DNA from: G963556115 sp963678205
GTDB lineage: Bacteria; Planctomycetota; SZUA-567
Length of the DNA stretch: 64,000 bases
NCBI GenBank assembly: GCA_963678205.1
Contig: OY782760.1
Coordinates: forward strand, 2,542,001 to 2,606,000
Reading direction: 5' to 3'
In this document: positions 42,441 to 51,928 of the stretch, in pieces
Layout: each line of letters starts with the position of its first letter
How positions within the stretch are numbered: the stretch's first letter is position 1
Position numbers and translations under genes: made by a program
Notes under the pieces: model-generated
What the model was told of the DNA's origin: nothing
Database searches by the model: none
The model's input: the letters and a program-made list of their open reading frames with translations, nothing else

Positions 42441-42470
42441 AAAAAAACGCACTCACTGAGTGCGTAAAAA
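42441..42470 (-). terminator. Hairpin between uvrA-like and dsrE genes
   Basis: Stem ACGCACTCA (42447-42455) with TGAGTGCGT (42457-42465), A/T runs on both sides so it works either way. The 328-nt gap 42348-42675 has nothing else. It resembles the nifJ terminator at 43208 in its core sequence. Confidence 0.6.
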
Positions 42471-42675
42471 AATTAAGTTATAATTGTAAGGTCTGCTGTA
42501 TATCAATAAACATCACAAGCAAAAAAATATAAAATATAACAAAAGCCTTTCCCTACGGAATTTAACCATTGCAAACTAAATAACTGATATAAGCACATAA
42601 ACTCTGCAAAAACATAATCGCTACTTCTAAAACTAAATTACAAAATGTCAAACTTGCTATAGGCATATAATACAA

Positions 42676-43017
42676 CTAGATAGTAATAAGATTTTCTTTT
42701 TCTTTAATAAGCTTAGTTAAAGGCTCACCCCAAAATTTCACTTCTATCCCTAAATTAATAATGATATCTTTTACCCCAAGTTCAGTCGCGCAAGCTTCGC
42801 ATGCACTAAACTCAACTCCCGCTTCCTTAGCTTCTTTGATTAAGTCTTGAATATGCTTATTTTGCGCAACAAGTTTCGAAGTAGCCCCCCAAATAATAAC
42901 CCTAACTTCTTTCCAAAACTCCTTTTTAAGCGAGTTTGTAGCATACATCATGACCATAAGTTCTGAAGTAAGTTCATTATCATTTGTCCAAAGAATATTT
43001 AATTTATTACGATTCAT
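42676..43017 (-). CDS. DsrE/YchN-family protein
   Basis: 113 residues. The DsrE fold signature is seen: LNILWTNDNELTSELMVMMYA, VRVIIWGATSKL, and a short cysteine segment FSACEACATELGV (C94/C97 region) that in DsrE carries sulfur. The two cysteines C-x-x-C suggest a sulfur carrier or redox function, but no TusB/TusD-type partners are nearby. AAGGAA precedes the ATG. Confidence 0.85.
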   Translation of the reverse strand: MNRNKLNILWTNDNELTSELMVMMYATNSLKKEFWKEVRVIIWGATSKLVAQNKHIQDLIKEAKEAGVEFSACEACATELGVKDIIINLGIEVKFWGEPLTKLIKEKENLITI

Positions 43018-43204
43018 TTTTTCACGTTTCCTTAAATTGCAGTATATCAGAAATATAATATGTTATATCCAAATATAACCTTCAGTCAAACAAAAACACA
43101 CTTATATGAATTTCAATATTTGACATACAAATAGATAGGATATCAATATACGTGAATTAACATAAACCTATTATGCTCTGAATCATCAATTTGTATCATA
43201 ATAA

Positions 43205-43230
43205 AACAGGCACACTCAATGAGTGCGCCT
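43205..43230 (-). terminator. Terminator of nifJ
   Basis: Stem of AGGCACACTCA (43208-43218) with 43220-43230, one G-U wobble on the minus strand, followed there by GUUUUAUU. It is 34 nt past the nifJ stop codon. Confidence 0.75.
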
Positions 43231-43263
43231 GAAATAACTAAACTTATCAAAAAACAATATGAA

Positions 43264-46200
43264 TTAGTTCATGTCTAATTCAGCAAGCTTCTGGTATAAC
43301 TTCTGACGAAGTGTTACCTGACTCTGACCAAAATCAAGCAGAGCGTTAGAACGATCTGGATTAACCTTGTTTAGACTCATGAAGCGGTTTTCAGTAAGTG
43401 CGAAGTCTTTATAACTTATAGTAGAAGCCTTGCTATCAAGAGTAAGAGGGTTCTTACCTTCAGCAATATTTCTTGGATCAAAACGATATAGAGGCCAGAA
43501 TCCAGAATCCACAGCCTTCTTCTGCTGAGCAAGACCATTACAATGTGGTGGATTCATTGGAATACCCTGAGCAATACAGTGACTATAACAGATAAGTAGA
43601 GATGGACCATCATAGCTTTCAGCTTCCTGGAACGCCTTAACAACTTGGTTGTCATTAGATCCCATAGCACATTGAGCAACATAAATGTTACCATATGTCA
43701 TAGCGATCATACCTAGATCCTTCTTAGGTAGTTCACGACCATTTGCTGCAAATTTAGCAACAGCACCAGTAGGAGTAGCCTTAGACATCTGGCCACCAGT
43801 ATTAGAGTATACACCAGTATCCATTACAAGAACGTTTACATTCTTACCACTTGCAAGGACGTGATCAAGACCACCGTAACCAATATCGTACGCCCAGCCA
43901 TCACCACCGACAATCCATACACTTTTCTTAACAAGGTAATCAGCTAGAGTATATAGCTGCTTAGCCTTAGGATCATTGTTTCCTTCAAGCTTAGCCTTAA
44001 CTTCAGCAACACGAGCTCTCTGCGCTTCGATGTCAGCCTGAGTAGTTTGAACAGCAGTAAGAATTGCATTCTTGATTTCATCACCAAATAGTGGGCAATC
44101 CTTTAGAAGCTCACTTGCAAATTCTTGGAACTTATCACGAGTTAGAGCGAAACCAAAACCAAATTCAGCATTATCTTCAAACAGGCTGTTTGACCAAGCT
44201 GGACCACGTCCATCAGCATTTGTAGTGAATGGAGTGGTTGGTAGGTTACCACCGTAGATAGAAGAACAACCTGTAGCGTTAGCAACGATCATTCTATCGC
44301 CGAATAGCTGAGTAGCAAGTTTGTAGTAAGGAGTTTCACCACAACCAGCACAACATCCGCTGAATTCAAACATAGGCTTACGTAGCTGAGACCCCTTAAC
44401 AGTACCCATGTTAACCTTATCTAGGGAAAGTTCTGGGATATTTAGGAAGAAATCAACATTCTTTTTCTCAGTCTGACGCATTTCTTCAGTCTTGAAGGTC
44501 ATGTTAATAGCCTTCTTATTTGGGTCTTCCTTGCTCTTAGCAGGACATATGTTTACACACTGTCCACAACCAGTACAATCTTCAGCGAAGCACTGAATTG
44601 TTGCCTTCATGCCTTCATACTGCTTAGTCTTCGCTTCTGATACTTTGAAGCCAGCAGGAGCTTTAGCAGCAACGTCATCATCATAAATCTTCATACGAAT
44701 AGCAGCATGAGGACATACTAGAGAACATTTACCACACTGAATACAAAGATCTTCTTCCCAAACTGGGATATCACGTGCAATATTACGCTTTTCATACTGA
44801 GTAGTAGCTACAGGGAATGTACCGTCAACAGGCAGCTTACTTACAGGGATATCATCACCACATTGAGACATGATTGTAGAAGTAACATCTCTGATGAACG
44901 CGTCATCTGGAGCACCTGCTAAGATTGGAGGACGAGCCTGACCATTTACAGTCTTACCTGCGTAATCTACTTCAAATAGCTCAGCAACAGAACCATCAAT
45001 AGCATCATAGTTCTTCTGAACTACTTCTTCACCCTTCTTACCATAAGCCTTTTTAGCAGCAGCTTTGATAAGTTTGATAGACTCATCTTTATCTAGTACA
45101 CCTGAGATATAGAAGAAGCAAGTCTGCATAACAGTGTTGATACGTACTCCCATACCTGTTTTCTGAGCAACAGTACCAGCATCAATAACATAGAACTTAA
45201 GTTCTTTATTAATAATATCTTCCTGTACTTCCTTAGGTAGGTGATCCCAAACTTCATCTTTAGAGTATGGACTGTTAAGAAGGAAAGTAGCACCCTTCAT
45301 AGCATTCTTTAGCATATCATACTTTTCAAGGAATGGCCACTGATGACAAGCAATGAAGTTAGCCTGACGAATAAGGTAAGTACTCATAATTGGAGCGTTA
45401 CCAAAACGTAAGTGAGATACTGTTAGAGAACCAGCCTTCTTAGAGTCGTATACGAAGTAACCCTGAGCATAATTATCAGTGTTATCAGCAATAATCTTGA
45501 TTGAGTTCTTATTAGCACCAACAGTACCATCAGAACCAAGACCATAGAACATGCAGCGAGTAACAGAATCTGGCTCAATATCAAGTTCCATATCATATTC
45601 AAGACTAGTATTAGTAACATCATCGTTAATACCAACAGTAAAGTGATTCTTTGGTTCAGATTTATTTAGGTTATCAAATACAGCCTTAACAATAGCTGGT
45701 GTAAATTCTTTACTTGAAAGACCGTAACGACCGCCAACTACTAGAGGCCAGTTACCACCGAATAGGCTACTATCATTCTGCATAGCTTCACCAAACGCAG
45801 TACGGATATCAGTGTAAAGAGGTTCGCCAAGAGAACCAGGCTCTTTAGTACGGTCAAGCACAGCGAAACGTCTAGCACTCTTTGGAAGTGCTTCGATAAA
45901 GTGCTTTGTACTCCATGGACGGTAAAGACGAATCTGAAGAAGACCCCATTTTTCACCTTTGTCAGCCCAGTGAATAACAGCTTCTTTAGCCGTTTCAGCA
46001 CCAGACCCCATAAGAATAATGATGTTTTCAGCATCTTCTGCACCAAAGTAATCAAATAGCTTATACTGACGGCCAACCTGTTTAGCAAATGCATTCATAG
46101 CATCTTCAACGATAGCAGGTGTTTTATCATAAAATGGGTTAGAAGCTTCAAGACTCTGGAAATAAACGTCAGGGTTCTGAGCAGTACCACGAATGAATGG

Positions 46201-46836
46201 CTTATCAGGACATAGACCACGAGAACGATGAGCAAAAACATCTTCATCATCAATAAGAGCTCTAATATCAGCTTCATCCATAACTTCAATCTTCTGAACT
46301 TCGTGAGAAGTACGGAAACCATCAAAGAAGTGTAGGAAAGGTACGCGAGCTTTAAGAGTAGACATCTGAGCTATCATAGCTAGGTCATGAGCTTCTTGAA
46401 CTGAATTTGATGCAAGCATAGCAAAACCAGTAGCGCGACAGTCCATAACGTCAGCGTGGTCGCCAAAGATAGAAAGAGCGTGGTTAGCTAAAGAACGAGC
46501 AGAAACATGGAATACAGTACTTGTAAGTTCACCAGCAATCTTGTGCATATTAGGGATCATAAGTAAAAGACCCTGAGACGCAGTGAATGTTGTAGTCATT
46601 GCACCAGCCTGTAGAGCACCGTGAACTGAACCAGAAGCACCGCCTTCACTCTGCAACTCACTGATAAGTGGAACAGTACCCCAGATATTTTTCTTACCTG
46701 CGGCGGAAAATGCATCGCTCCATTCACCCATAGGTGAAGATGGTGTGATTGGATAGATAGCAATCACTTCATTTGTTGCGTGAGCGACACGTGCGACAGC
46801 TTCATTGCCGTCCATAGGAATCATTTGACGCGCCAT
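43264..46836 (-). CDS. nifJ: Pyruvate:ferredoxin (flavodoxin) oxidoreductase, single-chain
   Basis: 1190 residues, the full fused PFOR. Domains in order: alpha/pyrimidine domain with MDGNEAVARVAHATNEV and YPITPSSPMGE, gamma domain (GRYGLSSKEF region), a two-cluster ferredoxin domain (CIQCGKCSLVCPHA and CTGCGQCVNICPAK), and the beta/TPP domain with GCCAGCGETPYYKL, GDGWAYDIGYGGLDHV and VLVMDTGVYSNTGGQMSKATPTG. It converts pyruvate and CoA to acetyl-CoA, CO2 and reduced ferredoxin, the main entry to anaerobic carbon metabolism. AGGAGG precedes the ATG. Codon use looks highly biased, fitting strong expression. Confidence 0.98.
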   Translation of the reverse strand: MARQMIPMDGNEAVARVAHATNEVIAIYPITPSSPMGEWSDAFSAAGKKNIWGTVPLISELQSEGGASGSVHGALQAGAMTTTFTASQGLLLMIPNMHKIAGELTSTVFHVSARSLANHALSIFGDHADVMDCRATGFAMLASNSVQEAHDLAMIAQMSTLKARVPFLHFFDGFRTSHEVQKIEVMDEADIRALIDDEDVFAHRSRGLCPDKPFIRGTAQNPDVYFQSLEASNPFYDKTPAIVEDAMNAFAKQVGRQYKLFDYFGAEDAENIIILMGSGAETAKEAVIHWADKGEKWGLLQIRLYRPWSTKHFIEALPKSARRFAVLDRTKEPGSLGEPLYTDIRTAFGEAMQNDSSLFGGNWPLVVGGRYGLSSKEFTPAIVKAVFDNLNKSEPKNHFTVGINDDVTNTSLEYDMELDIEPDSVTRCMFYGLGSDGTVGANKNSIKIIADNTDNYAQGYFVYDSKKAGSLTVSHLRFGNAPIMSTYLIRQANFIACHQWPFLEKYDMLKNAMKGATFLLNSPYSKDEVWDHLPKEVQEDIINKELKFYVIDAGTVAQKTGMGVRINTVMQTCFFYISGVLDKDESIKLIKAAAKKAYGKKGEEVVQKNYDAIDGSVAELFEVDYAGKTVNGQARPPILAGAPDDAFIRDVTSTIMSQCGDDIPVSKLPVDGTFPVATTQYEKRNIARDIPVWEEDLCIQCGKCSLVCPHAAIRMKIYDDDVAAKAPAGFKVSEAKTKQYEGMKATIQCFAEDCTGCGQCVNICPAKSKEDPNKKAINMTFKTEEMRQTEKKNVDFFLNIPELSLDKVNMGTVKGSQLRKPMFEFSGCCAGCGETPYYKLATQLFGDRMIVANATGCSSIYGGNLPTTPFTTNADGRGPAWSNSLFEDNAEFGFGFALTRDKFQEFASELLKDCPLFGDEIKNAILTAVQTTQADIEAQRARVAEVKAKLEGNNDPKAKQLYTLADYLVKKSVWIVGGDGWAYDIGYGGLDHVLASGKNVNVLVMDTGVYSNTGGQMSKATPTGAVAKFAANGRELPKKDLGMIAMTYGNIYVAQCAMGSNDNQVVKAFQEAESYDGPSLLICYSHCIAQGIPMNPPHCNGLAQQKKAVDSGFWPLYRFDPRNIAEGKNPLTLDSKASTISYKDFALTENRFMSLNKVNPDRSNALLDFGQSQVTLRQKLYQKLAELDMN

Positions 46837-46985
46837 AATACCTCCTCATTAAATAGAAAAAAATAGTTACCACGACTATTAATTAAAAAAACCACTATAA
46901 AAAAGCTTTTATTTTAAACTCTAAGAATCAACTTCTAGCAAATATTAAATCAACAATTCGGTCAAATTATTGAAATCACTATTTC

Positions 46986-47014
46986 ATTCTCTCATATAAT
47001 TGAGTCTTTGTCAA
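46986..47014 (-). promoter_or_regulatory. Promoter of nifJ with palindromic operator-like spacer
   Basis: On the minus strand: TTGACA (47014-47009), AAGA, CTCAATTATATGAG (47004-46991), -10 candidate GAGAAT (46991-46986), 17-nt spacer. The palindrome begins 4 nt after the -35, the same as in the PPC promoter. The 526-nt gap 46837-47362 has no gene. Confidence 0.5.
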
Positions 47015-47293
47015 TAACTTTATCAATAATACTAATAGAAATCTTACCACAACTTTCTCTATAACCTACTATTAATAAAGTGTTAATAAAATATTATGAG
47101 CCCGATGCTCAAAAAGAGAAATTTTTATCGATCTACAGTACATCCCACATACAATTTTGTAGAAAACACTTAGCTATAGCACATAATATTGCAATAGTAC
47201 CCTAATATCGTCTTTACAAAAGAATATGTTTAAGATTATGCCTAAAAATATTTTTTTTTACAGATTATACTACAATTATAGTCATAATCATGT

Positions 47294-47315
47294 TACTAAT
47301 TATATAAAATTAGTA
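47294..47315 (+). promoter_or_regulatory. Inverted repeat upstream of NapH-like gene
   Basis: TACTAATT (47294-47301), 6-nt centre ATATAA, AATTAGTA (47308-47315), 48 nt upstream of the start codon. It overlaps a likely -10 (TATAAA) and could be an operator. Confidence 0.4.
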
Positions 47316-47362
47316 TTACCAACATATACGCTGTATCAAAGTTCACAAAGAAGGATAAAAAG

Positions 47363-48070
47363 ATGAAATCAAAAATCCAAGTTGTAAGAATATTTAGTCA
47401 ACTCATATTCTTGGGAATATGGTCATTTGGTATCTATTATAAGTTTTCATACTTAATATTATTTTTACTTGGTACAACATTGATATTTGGTAATTTCTTC
47501 TGTGGGTGGGTATGCCCTTTTGGAAGTGCTCAAAACTACTTAGGGAGAATTGGTAGTCTAATCACTAAAAAGAAGCTTAAAATGCCAAATACCGTCCATA
47601 AATATCTAAAATATACCCGTTATGTTATTTTTGCAATAATACTATTAAAAATTGCACCAAATTTTATCTATGATTTAAACGGCTATACAAGTTTCCTTTT
47701 TACAGCCTATGACATCATTGATGCCACATTTATTCTAAGCTTTTCAAATATAATAATGATAACTTACCTAGTAATAGCCCTATTCTTTGATAGACCATTC
47801 TGCAACTATCTGTGTACCGAAGGCGTTAAATTCGGTTTGTCAAATATCCCCCGCATATTTTCAATAAAAAGAAATAAAGAAAGCTGTGTTAATTGCAAAT
47901 TTTGTGACAAGAAGTGCCCACAAAACATTATAATATCGTCAAAAGATTATGTCAGAGATATACAGTGCATTAACTGCATGGAGTGCATTACAGCATGCCC
48001 CATAAAAGATACACTAAAATATCAATATATAGGCTGGAAAATAAGAAAGCCACCAAAACAAAAAAACTAG
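47363..48070 (+). CDS. NapH/CcoG-like membrane 4Fe-4S protein
   Basis: 235 residues. Four membrane helices (about 8-24, 28-48, 82-101, 124-148), the double CxxxCP motif at helix ends (FCGWVCPFGSAQ and FCNYLCTEG), and a C-terminal two-cluster ferredoxin (CVNCKFCDKKCP and CINCMECITACP). The family passes electrons between quinol or ferredoxin and periplasmic reductases, or matures redox centres (NapH, NosR, RdxA). No partner reductase is adjacent. AAGGA precedes the ATG. Confidence 0.88.
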   Translation: MKSKIQVVRIFSQLIFLGIWSFGIYYKFSYLILFLLGTTLIFGNFFCGWVCPFGSAQNYLGRIGSLITKKKLKMPNTVHKYLKYTRYVIFAIILLKIAPNFIYDLNGYTSFLFTAYDIIDATFILSFSNIIMITYLVIALFFDRPFCNYLCTEGVKFGLSNIPRIFSIKRNKESCVNCKFCDKKCPQNIIISSKDYVRDIQCINCMECITACPIKDTLKYQYIGWKIRKPPKQKN

Positions 48071-48083
48071 TCTGAACTTTTAT

Positions 48084-48118
48084 AAAAAAACAGGACACTC
48101 TATCAACGAAGTGTCCTG
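48084..48118 (-). terminator. Terminator of phoU
   Basis: 9-bp stem CAGGACACT (48091-48099) with AGTGTCCTG (48110-48118), 10-nt loop, seven-U run on the minus strand. It may also slow transcription from the NapH-like gene. Confidence 0.85.
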
Positions 48119-48136
48119 CTAAAATACTATTAATTA

Positions 48137-49045
48137 TTATTTATCTATATTATTTGCAGCATTCTTAGCTCTATGCCTGAGAAGCTTCTCTCTAGCAGAC
48201 ATAGCCTTTTCAACCGCACCACTGGCTTGTGCCTCAATAATTTCTTTTGAAAGAATGAGAGTTTTATCCTTACTATTCTCAACCTCTTTTTTTATCTGCT
48301 CAATTTTAGGAGCCGACTCAATACTACTTCTCTCAGCTTCTTCAGACTCTTCTTCACTCAGATCACTAGACTTTGATAATGTAATTGGGTGAAATTTATC
48401 AAGATGATGCTTAACAATATTACCTTCTGACGCATATATAACTTCTTCAGCAATATTAGCTGCCTGGTCAGCAATTCGCATAAGAGACTGTGCAATAAAC
48501 ATAATATGACAACTTCTTTCAATATTTCTCGGCTCATTAGTCATTATTTCAACAAGTTGTCTAAAAATCAAACTCATTTCAGATTTAACAATCTGTCTTT
48601 CATCAATAATCTTCCATGCAAGCGTTGGATCACTCTCAAGCAAAGAATTAATACTCTCACGAGTCATTTCGCATACTTGGTCTACCATTGGTATAAAATC
48701 TACAACCTGTGCTAAAATACTTTTCTCAACAAGAAGAAACAATACATGCTCACAAATATGAGTAGCCTGATCACCAATACGCTCAAGGTCATTATTAATT
48801 TTAGCTGCAGACATAACAAATCTGCACTCATCTTTACTTAGAATACCGCTATTGATCATCGTTTGACAATGCCGGTCAATACTAAGTTCCATTTCATCAA
48901 CTTCATTATCATACTCAATAACGTAACAAGCCAACTCTTTATCTCTATCGAGCAGACTCATCATCGCTGTAGAGATTGCATACTCACACATCTCTCCCAT
49001 CGCTACAAGATTACTTTTTAACTTATTTAGTTCTAACTGTGGCAT
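48137..49045 (-). CDS. phoU: PhoU-family phosphate signalling protein with C-terminal extension
   Basis: 302 residues. Two PhoU three-helix repeats (about 5-110 and 115-215) each with the metal-binding signature E/D-x-x-x-D-N/R-I-A-D-Q region: NNDLERIGDQATHI and MRIADQAANIAEEV. The last 85 residues are highly charged (Glu/Lys/Ser) and not found in standard PhoU (about 230). PhoU links Pst transport to the PhoR kinase; no pst or phoR gene is in the window, and an alternative role as a Na/Pi-cotransporter regulator is possible. It lies 39 nt after ftrB. Confidence 0.9.
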   Translation of the reverse strand: MPQLELNKLKSNLVAMGEMCEYAISTAMMSLLDRDKELACYVIEYDNEVDEMELSIDRHCQTMINSGILSKDECRFVMSAAKINNDLERIGDQATHICEHVLFLLVEKSILAQVVDFIPMVDQVCEMTRESINSLLESDPTLAWKIIDERQIVKSEMSLIFRQLVEIMTNEPRNIERSCHIMFIAQSLMRIADQAANIAEEVIYASEGNIVKHHLDKFHPITLSKSSDLSEEESEEAERSSIESAPKIEQIKKEVENSKDKTLILSKEIIEAQASGAVEKAMSAREKLLRHRAKNAANNIDK

Positions 49046-49084
49046 ATATTATGTCCTTATAGTTCTAAATCCAAACACCAGACT

Positions 49085-49360
49085 CTATTTACGAAAAAAA
49101 AGATAACAGTGACAATGACCATGTTCTTCCACTTCTTTTTTATGGAACTCACATGGACAAATTATTTTGTCATCAATTTCTTTATTTCCCGTAACCAATC
49201 TGCACGGGCAATAAAACTCTCCTTTTTTTTCTTTAATTTTAACCATGCCTTTAATAACCTTTTCCAAGATTTCAGAATCAGGGTTTAAGACCATCCCTTC
49301 TTCTTCAGCATGCATTTTTAGTCTTAAATATAACTCATTTTCTATAGATGATAATTCCAT
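49085..49360 (-). CDS. ftrB: Ferredoxin:thioredoxin reductase catalytic (beta) chain
   Basis: 91 residues. Six cysteines in three pairs: CPC (C51, C53), CPC (C68, C70), CHC (C83, C85), the FTR pattern in which C-x-C-bearing loops hold a 4Fe-4S cluster and a redox disulfide. It reduces thioredoxin with ferredoxin electrons. FTR is best known from photosynthetic organisms; members in anaerobes work with PFOR-derived ferredoxin, which fits nifJ in this window. No variable (alpha) chain is adjacent. GAGAGAA precedes the ATG. Confidence 0.9.
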   Translation of the reverse strand: MELSSIENELYLRLKMHAEEEGMVLNPDSEILEKVIKGMVKIKEKKGEFYCPCRLVTGNKEIDDKIICPCEFHKKEVEEHGHCHCYLFFRK

Positions 49361-49435
49361 ATTAATTCTCTCTAATATTACTCTTTCTTATATACTTAAT
49401 AATAAACCCTAACATTAAAAATGTCAAGGAAAGTA

Positions 49436-50332
49436 TTACATATCCTGATCTTTACTTTCTCTCTTGGTAAAGACAACAAGTCTTCTATTTTGATTTGTAT
49501 TAGGAAGATCATATTTATAATCAGCAGTCATTTTGTAAATTCCTTTAAAACCTTGCTGCGCATCTGTAATCTCCTGCCCGCATGACGGTCCCTTCATAAA
49601 TACAACCTCACCTCCGTCAGAGATAAAAGGCTGCACTCTTTTCAAGGTAGCAGGTATAATTTCTACAGCCCTCGTAACAATAGTATTCGCCTTTAAAGGA
49701 GAATCTTCACGCACACTTTTGGGATAAATTATCACATTATCAAGCTTCAGTTCTTTTTTAAGTATCTCAAGAAAGCGCACACGTTTACCTCTGCTTTCTG
49801 CTAAAACAACCGGCATATCAGGTCTACGTATAGCTATCGGAGCACCAGGAAAACCCGGACCAGATCCAATATCAAGGAGTGGACCACGCAATTCATGAAT
49901 ATCCGCAACTATTGCGCAATCGATAAAATGTTTAAGGACTGTCGCCTCAATACCCATAATGCGTGTTAAATCAAGCTCAGCATTCATCTCTCGCAGTAAG
50001 AGATAATACTTCCAGAACTGCTCAAGTTCTTTACTGCTGACTTCAAATTCTCGCTCATCAAAAAGCCTCTGCATATAATTAATAGTCGCTTCTTCTTTCT
50101 CGTAGAATGCATAGTCATAAGGGCGTTTCCCACTTGCGAATCCTTTTTCTCGATTCGTTGTAATATTTTTAGAAGGATTTTTTTTCTTAAATACTTTTTT
50201 CTTAGTAACTTTCTTACTAGTATTTTTTTTATTATTCTTTTTTGCTCTTTTAACATTTATATCAAAGTCAGAAAGATGCCCTCTACTTGCACCGTAGCTA
50301 GTTTTCTTTTTTGAAGTCTTCTTTTTTGCCAT
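49436..50332 (-). CDS. rsmG: 16S rRNA (guanine527-N7)-methyltransferase with lysine-rich N-terminal extension
   Basis: 298 residues against about 200-240 usual. The C-terminal domain has LLDIGSGPGFPGAPIAI (motif I), VLAESRGKRVRFLEILKKEL and NTIVTRAVE, defining RsmG/GidB. Residues 1-80 are extremely basic (KKKTSKKKTSYG, KRAKKNNKKNTSKK, KKVFKKKN) and probably disordered RNA-binding tail. The ATG at 50332 is preferred because AAGGAG lies 12 nt upstream; the ATG at 50344 directly abuts the site. In many bacteria rsmG is near dnaA/oriC; here dnaA is 13 kb away. Confidence 0.92.
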   Translation of the reverse strand: MAKKKTSKKKTSYGASRGHLSDFDINVKRAKKNNKKNTSKKVTKKKVFKKKNPSKNITTNREKGFASGKRPYDYAFYEKEEATINYMQRLFDEREFEVSSKELEQFWKYYLLLREMNAELDLTRIMGIEATVLKHFIDCAIVADIHELRGPLLDIGSGPGFPGAPIAIRRPDMPVVLAESRGKRVRFLEILKKELKLDNVIIYPKSVREDSPLKANTIVTRAVEIIPATLKRVQPFISDGGEVVFMKGPSCGQEITDAQQGFKGIYKMTADYKYDLPNTNQNRRLVVFTKRESKDQDM

Positions 50333-50473
50333 CGATTTATTCATCTCCTTAAGTAAATTACAATATCTATAATATTCTAATTAATCTCAAATACAAGCTT
50401 GATTTGAATTAATTCCGATTGATTACAGTCTCCGTTCAAATATAATAATTATACAATAAATAAAGGAGAGAAA

Positions 50474-51160
50474 TTGTTAATTCCAGAAATAATCTATGAA
50501 GACAACCATTTAATTGTAGTTAACAAGCCCGCAGGTATACTTACTCAAGGTGACAGCACTGGCGACACATCTTTATTTGACTGCACAAAAGAATATTTGA
50601 AAACTAAATATAATAAACCCGGGGATGTTTTTTTAGGATTACTCCACCGCCTTGACAGACCTGTTTCAGGAGTGATTTGTTTTGCACGCACGAGTAAAGC
50701 CGCAAGCAGAGTATCAGAACAATTCAGAACAAAAAAAACTCAGAAGATTTACCACGCAATTATTGAAGGTATACCTGCCCGTAAAAATGCCCACCTTAAA
50801 AACTGGCTTATTTCAACAAAAGGCAATAAAAGCAGCAGCAGCAAAATAACAATTAACAAGCAAAATAACGCAAAACAGGCTGAATTAAAATACTTGGTTT
50901 TAAAAACACACAATAATCAGTCACTAGTTGAAATAGAATTACTTACTGGTTTAAAACACCAGATAAGAGCTCAAATGGCATTTATCGGCACACCCATTTC
51001 TGGAGACTTCAGATACTCTCCTAAAAATTTTACCCCACAAAAAATTAATAGTGGACACGCAATCCTTTTGCATGCGCGTAAACTGTCACTTATACATCCA
51101 ACAAGAAAAGATGAACTTACCTTTACCGCATCCTATCCTAATTACTTTCCTAATCTTTAA
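50474..51160 (+). CDS. RluA-family 23S rRNA/tRNA pseudouridine synthase
   Basis: 228 residues from a TTG start with AAAGGAGAG. Catalytic motif LLHRLDRPVSGV with the nucleophilic Asp, N-terminal VVNKPAGILTQ, LLTGLKHQIRAQMA and HARKLSLIHP. No S4 domain, so it is the shorter RluA/RluC-like subtype without RNA-binding extension. The modified position cannot be deduced. Confidence 0.92.
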   Translation: MLIPEIIYEDNHLIVVNKPAGILTQGDSTGDTSLFDCTKEYLKTKYNKPGDVFLGLLHRLDRPVSGVICFARTSKAASRVSEQFRTKKTQKIYHAIIEGIPARKNAHLKNWLISTKGNKSSSSKITINKQNNAKQAELKYLVLKTHNNQSLVEIELLTGLKHQIRAQMAFIGTPISGDFRYSPKNFTPQKINSGHAILLHARKLSLIHPTRKDELTFTASYPNYFPNL

Positions 51161-51311
51161 TATTCAAAATAAATATTAAATAATATTTTTTAAAATAAAA
51201 TATTAATCTTGTTACTTTTTAAAAGATACTTCCATTATCTATACAGAAGCAGGAAGAAAATATTATTCTTCTACCTAATTACAGTAAACATTATAAATAA
51301 TGGAGAAACAA

Positions 51312-51515
51312 ATGAAAAAGATATTACTTAGCAGCCTAATTATTGCTGCTGCTCTAGCCCCAATAGCACTGGCCGCAAACTCCGATACACCAGTCTATCC
51401 AACAACACTTTCGAGGTGTAAAGCAACTCAAAATGAGAATATCACTTGCTCAGGAAGATGCGAATCATGCTCAAAATCTGATTGTCCAAGACGCAGGCGT
51501 CCTTACAGGCAATAA
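51312..51515 (+). CDS. Small exported cysteine-rich protein
   Basis: 67 residues. Basic n-region (MKKILL), hydrophobic core and Ala-x-Ala-type cleavage (ALAANS) predict a mature peptide of about 45 residues with five cysteines (C at SRC, TC, GRC, SC, DC) and a basic end (RRRRPYRQ). ATG at 51312 is used since GGAG at 51302-51305 is 6 nt before it. No family recognised. Could be a metal-binding or disulfide-rich envelope peptide. The 150-nt gap to its left has a T-rich stretch only. Confidence 0.6.
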   Translation: MKKILLSSLIIAAALAPIALAANSDTPVYPTTLSRCKATQNENITCSGRCESCSKSDCPRRRRPYRQ

Positions 51516-51855
51516 CAACAGTAAAATTTAACTCAAATAAACTGTAATCTGAGAATACACAAGAAAATTTCAGTACTAGCTCTTAAAATTATGTTTATTT
51601 TATTATTTTCAAGTACATAATACACATATAAGAAAAACTCAAATAAATCCATAATATCAATCAATAACGATCAAAAATAAACTAAACAAAAGCACCGACA
51701 TATAAAGAGACATGAGCAAACAGAAAAATACGATTATCTTAAAAAGTATAATCACTATAAAGCTTGTAATATAAGTCCTGAATTATATTACTTTCCGAGA
51801 AGACTCGAACATACTAACAAAAATCATAAAGAAATTCTAGACTCTAGAGCAAAGC

Positions 51856-51875
51856 GATTGTTTTAATAAACAATC
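51856..51875 (+). repeat. Inverted repeat upstream of the 275-residue exported protein
   Basis: GATTGTTT (51856-51863) and AAACAATC (51868-51875) with loop TAAT, in the 413-nt gap 51516-51928. The gap otherwise holds nothing I can support. Position 54 nt before the start codon suits an operator. Confidence 0.35.
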
Positions 51876-51928
51876 AATAACTTACACACGTCATTAAATT
51901 AGACAACTTACAAATACAAGGAGAAATC

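Noticed and set aside
25981..47315. TACTAATT/ATTAGTA motif near DUF134 and NapH-like promoters as a regulon box
   Set aside because: In DNA this AT-rich about nine copies of the 8-mer are expected in the window by chance; only the inverted pair at 47294 was kept, at low confidence.
51713..51775. 20-codon frame starting MSKQKN between exported protein genes
   Set aside because: Too short and no convincing ribosome site.
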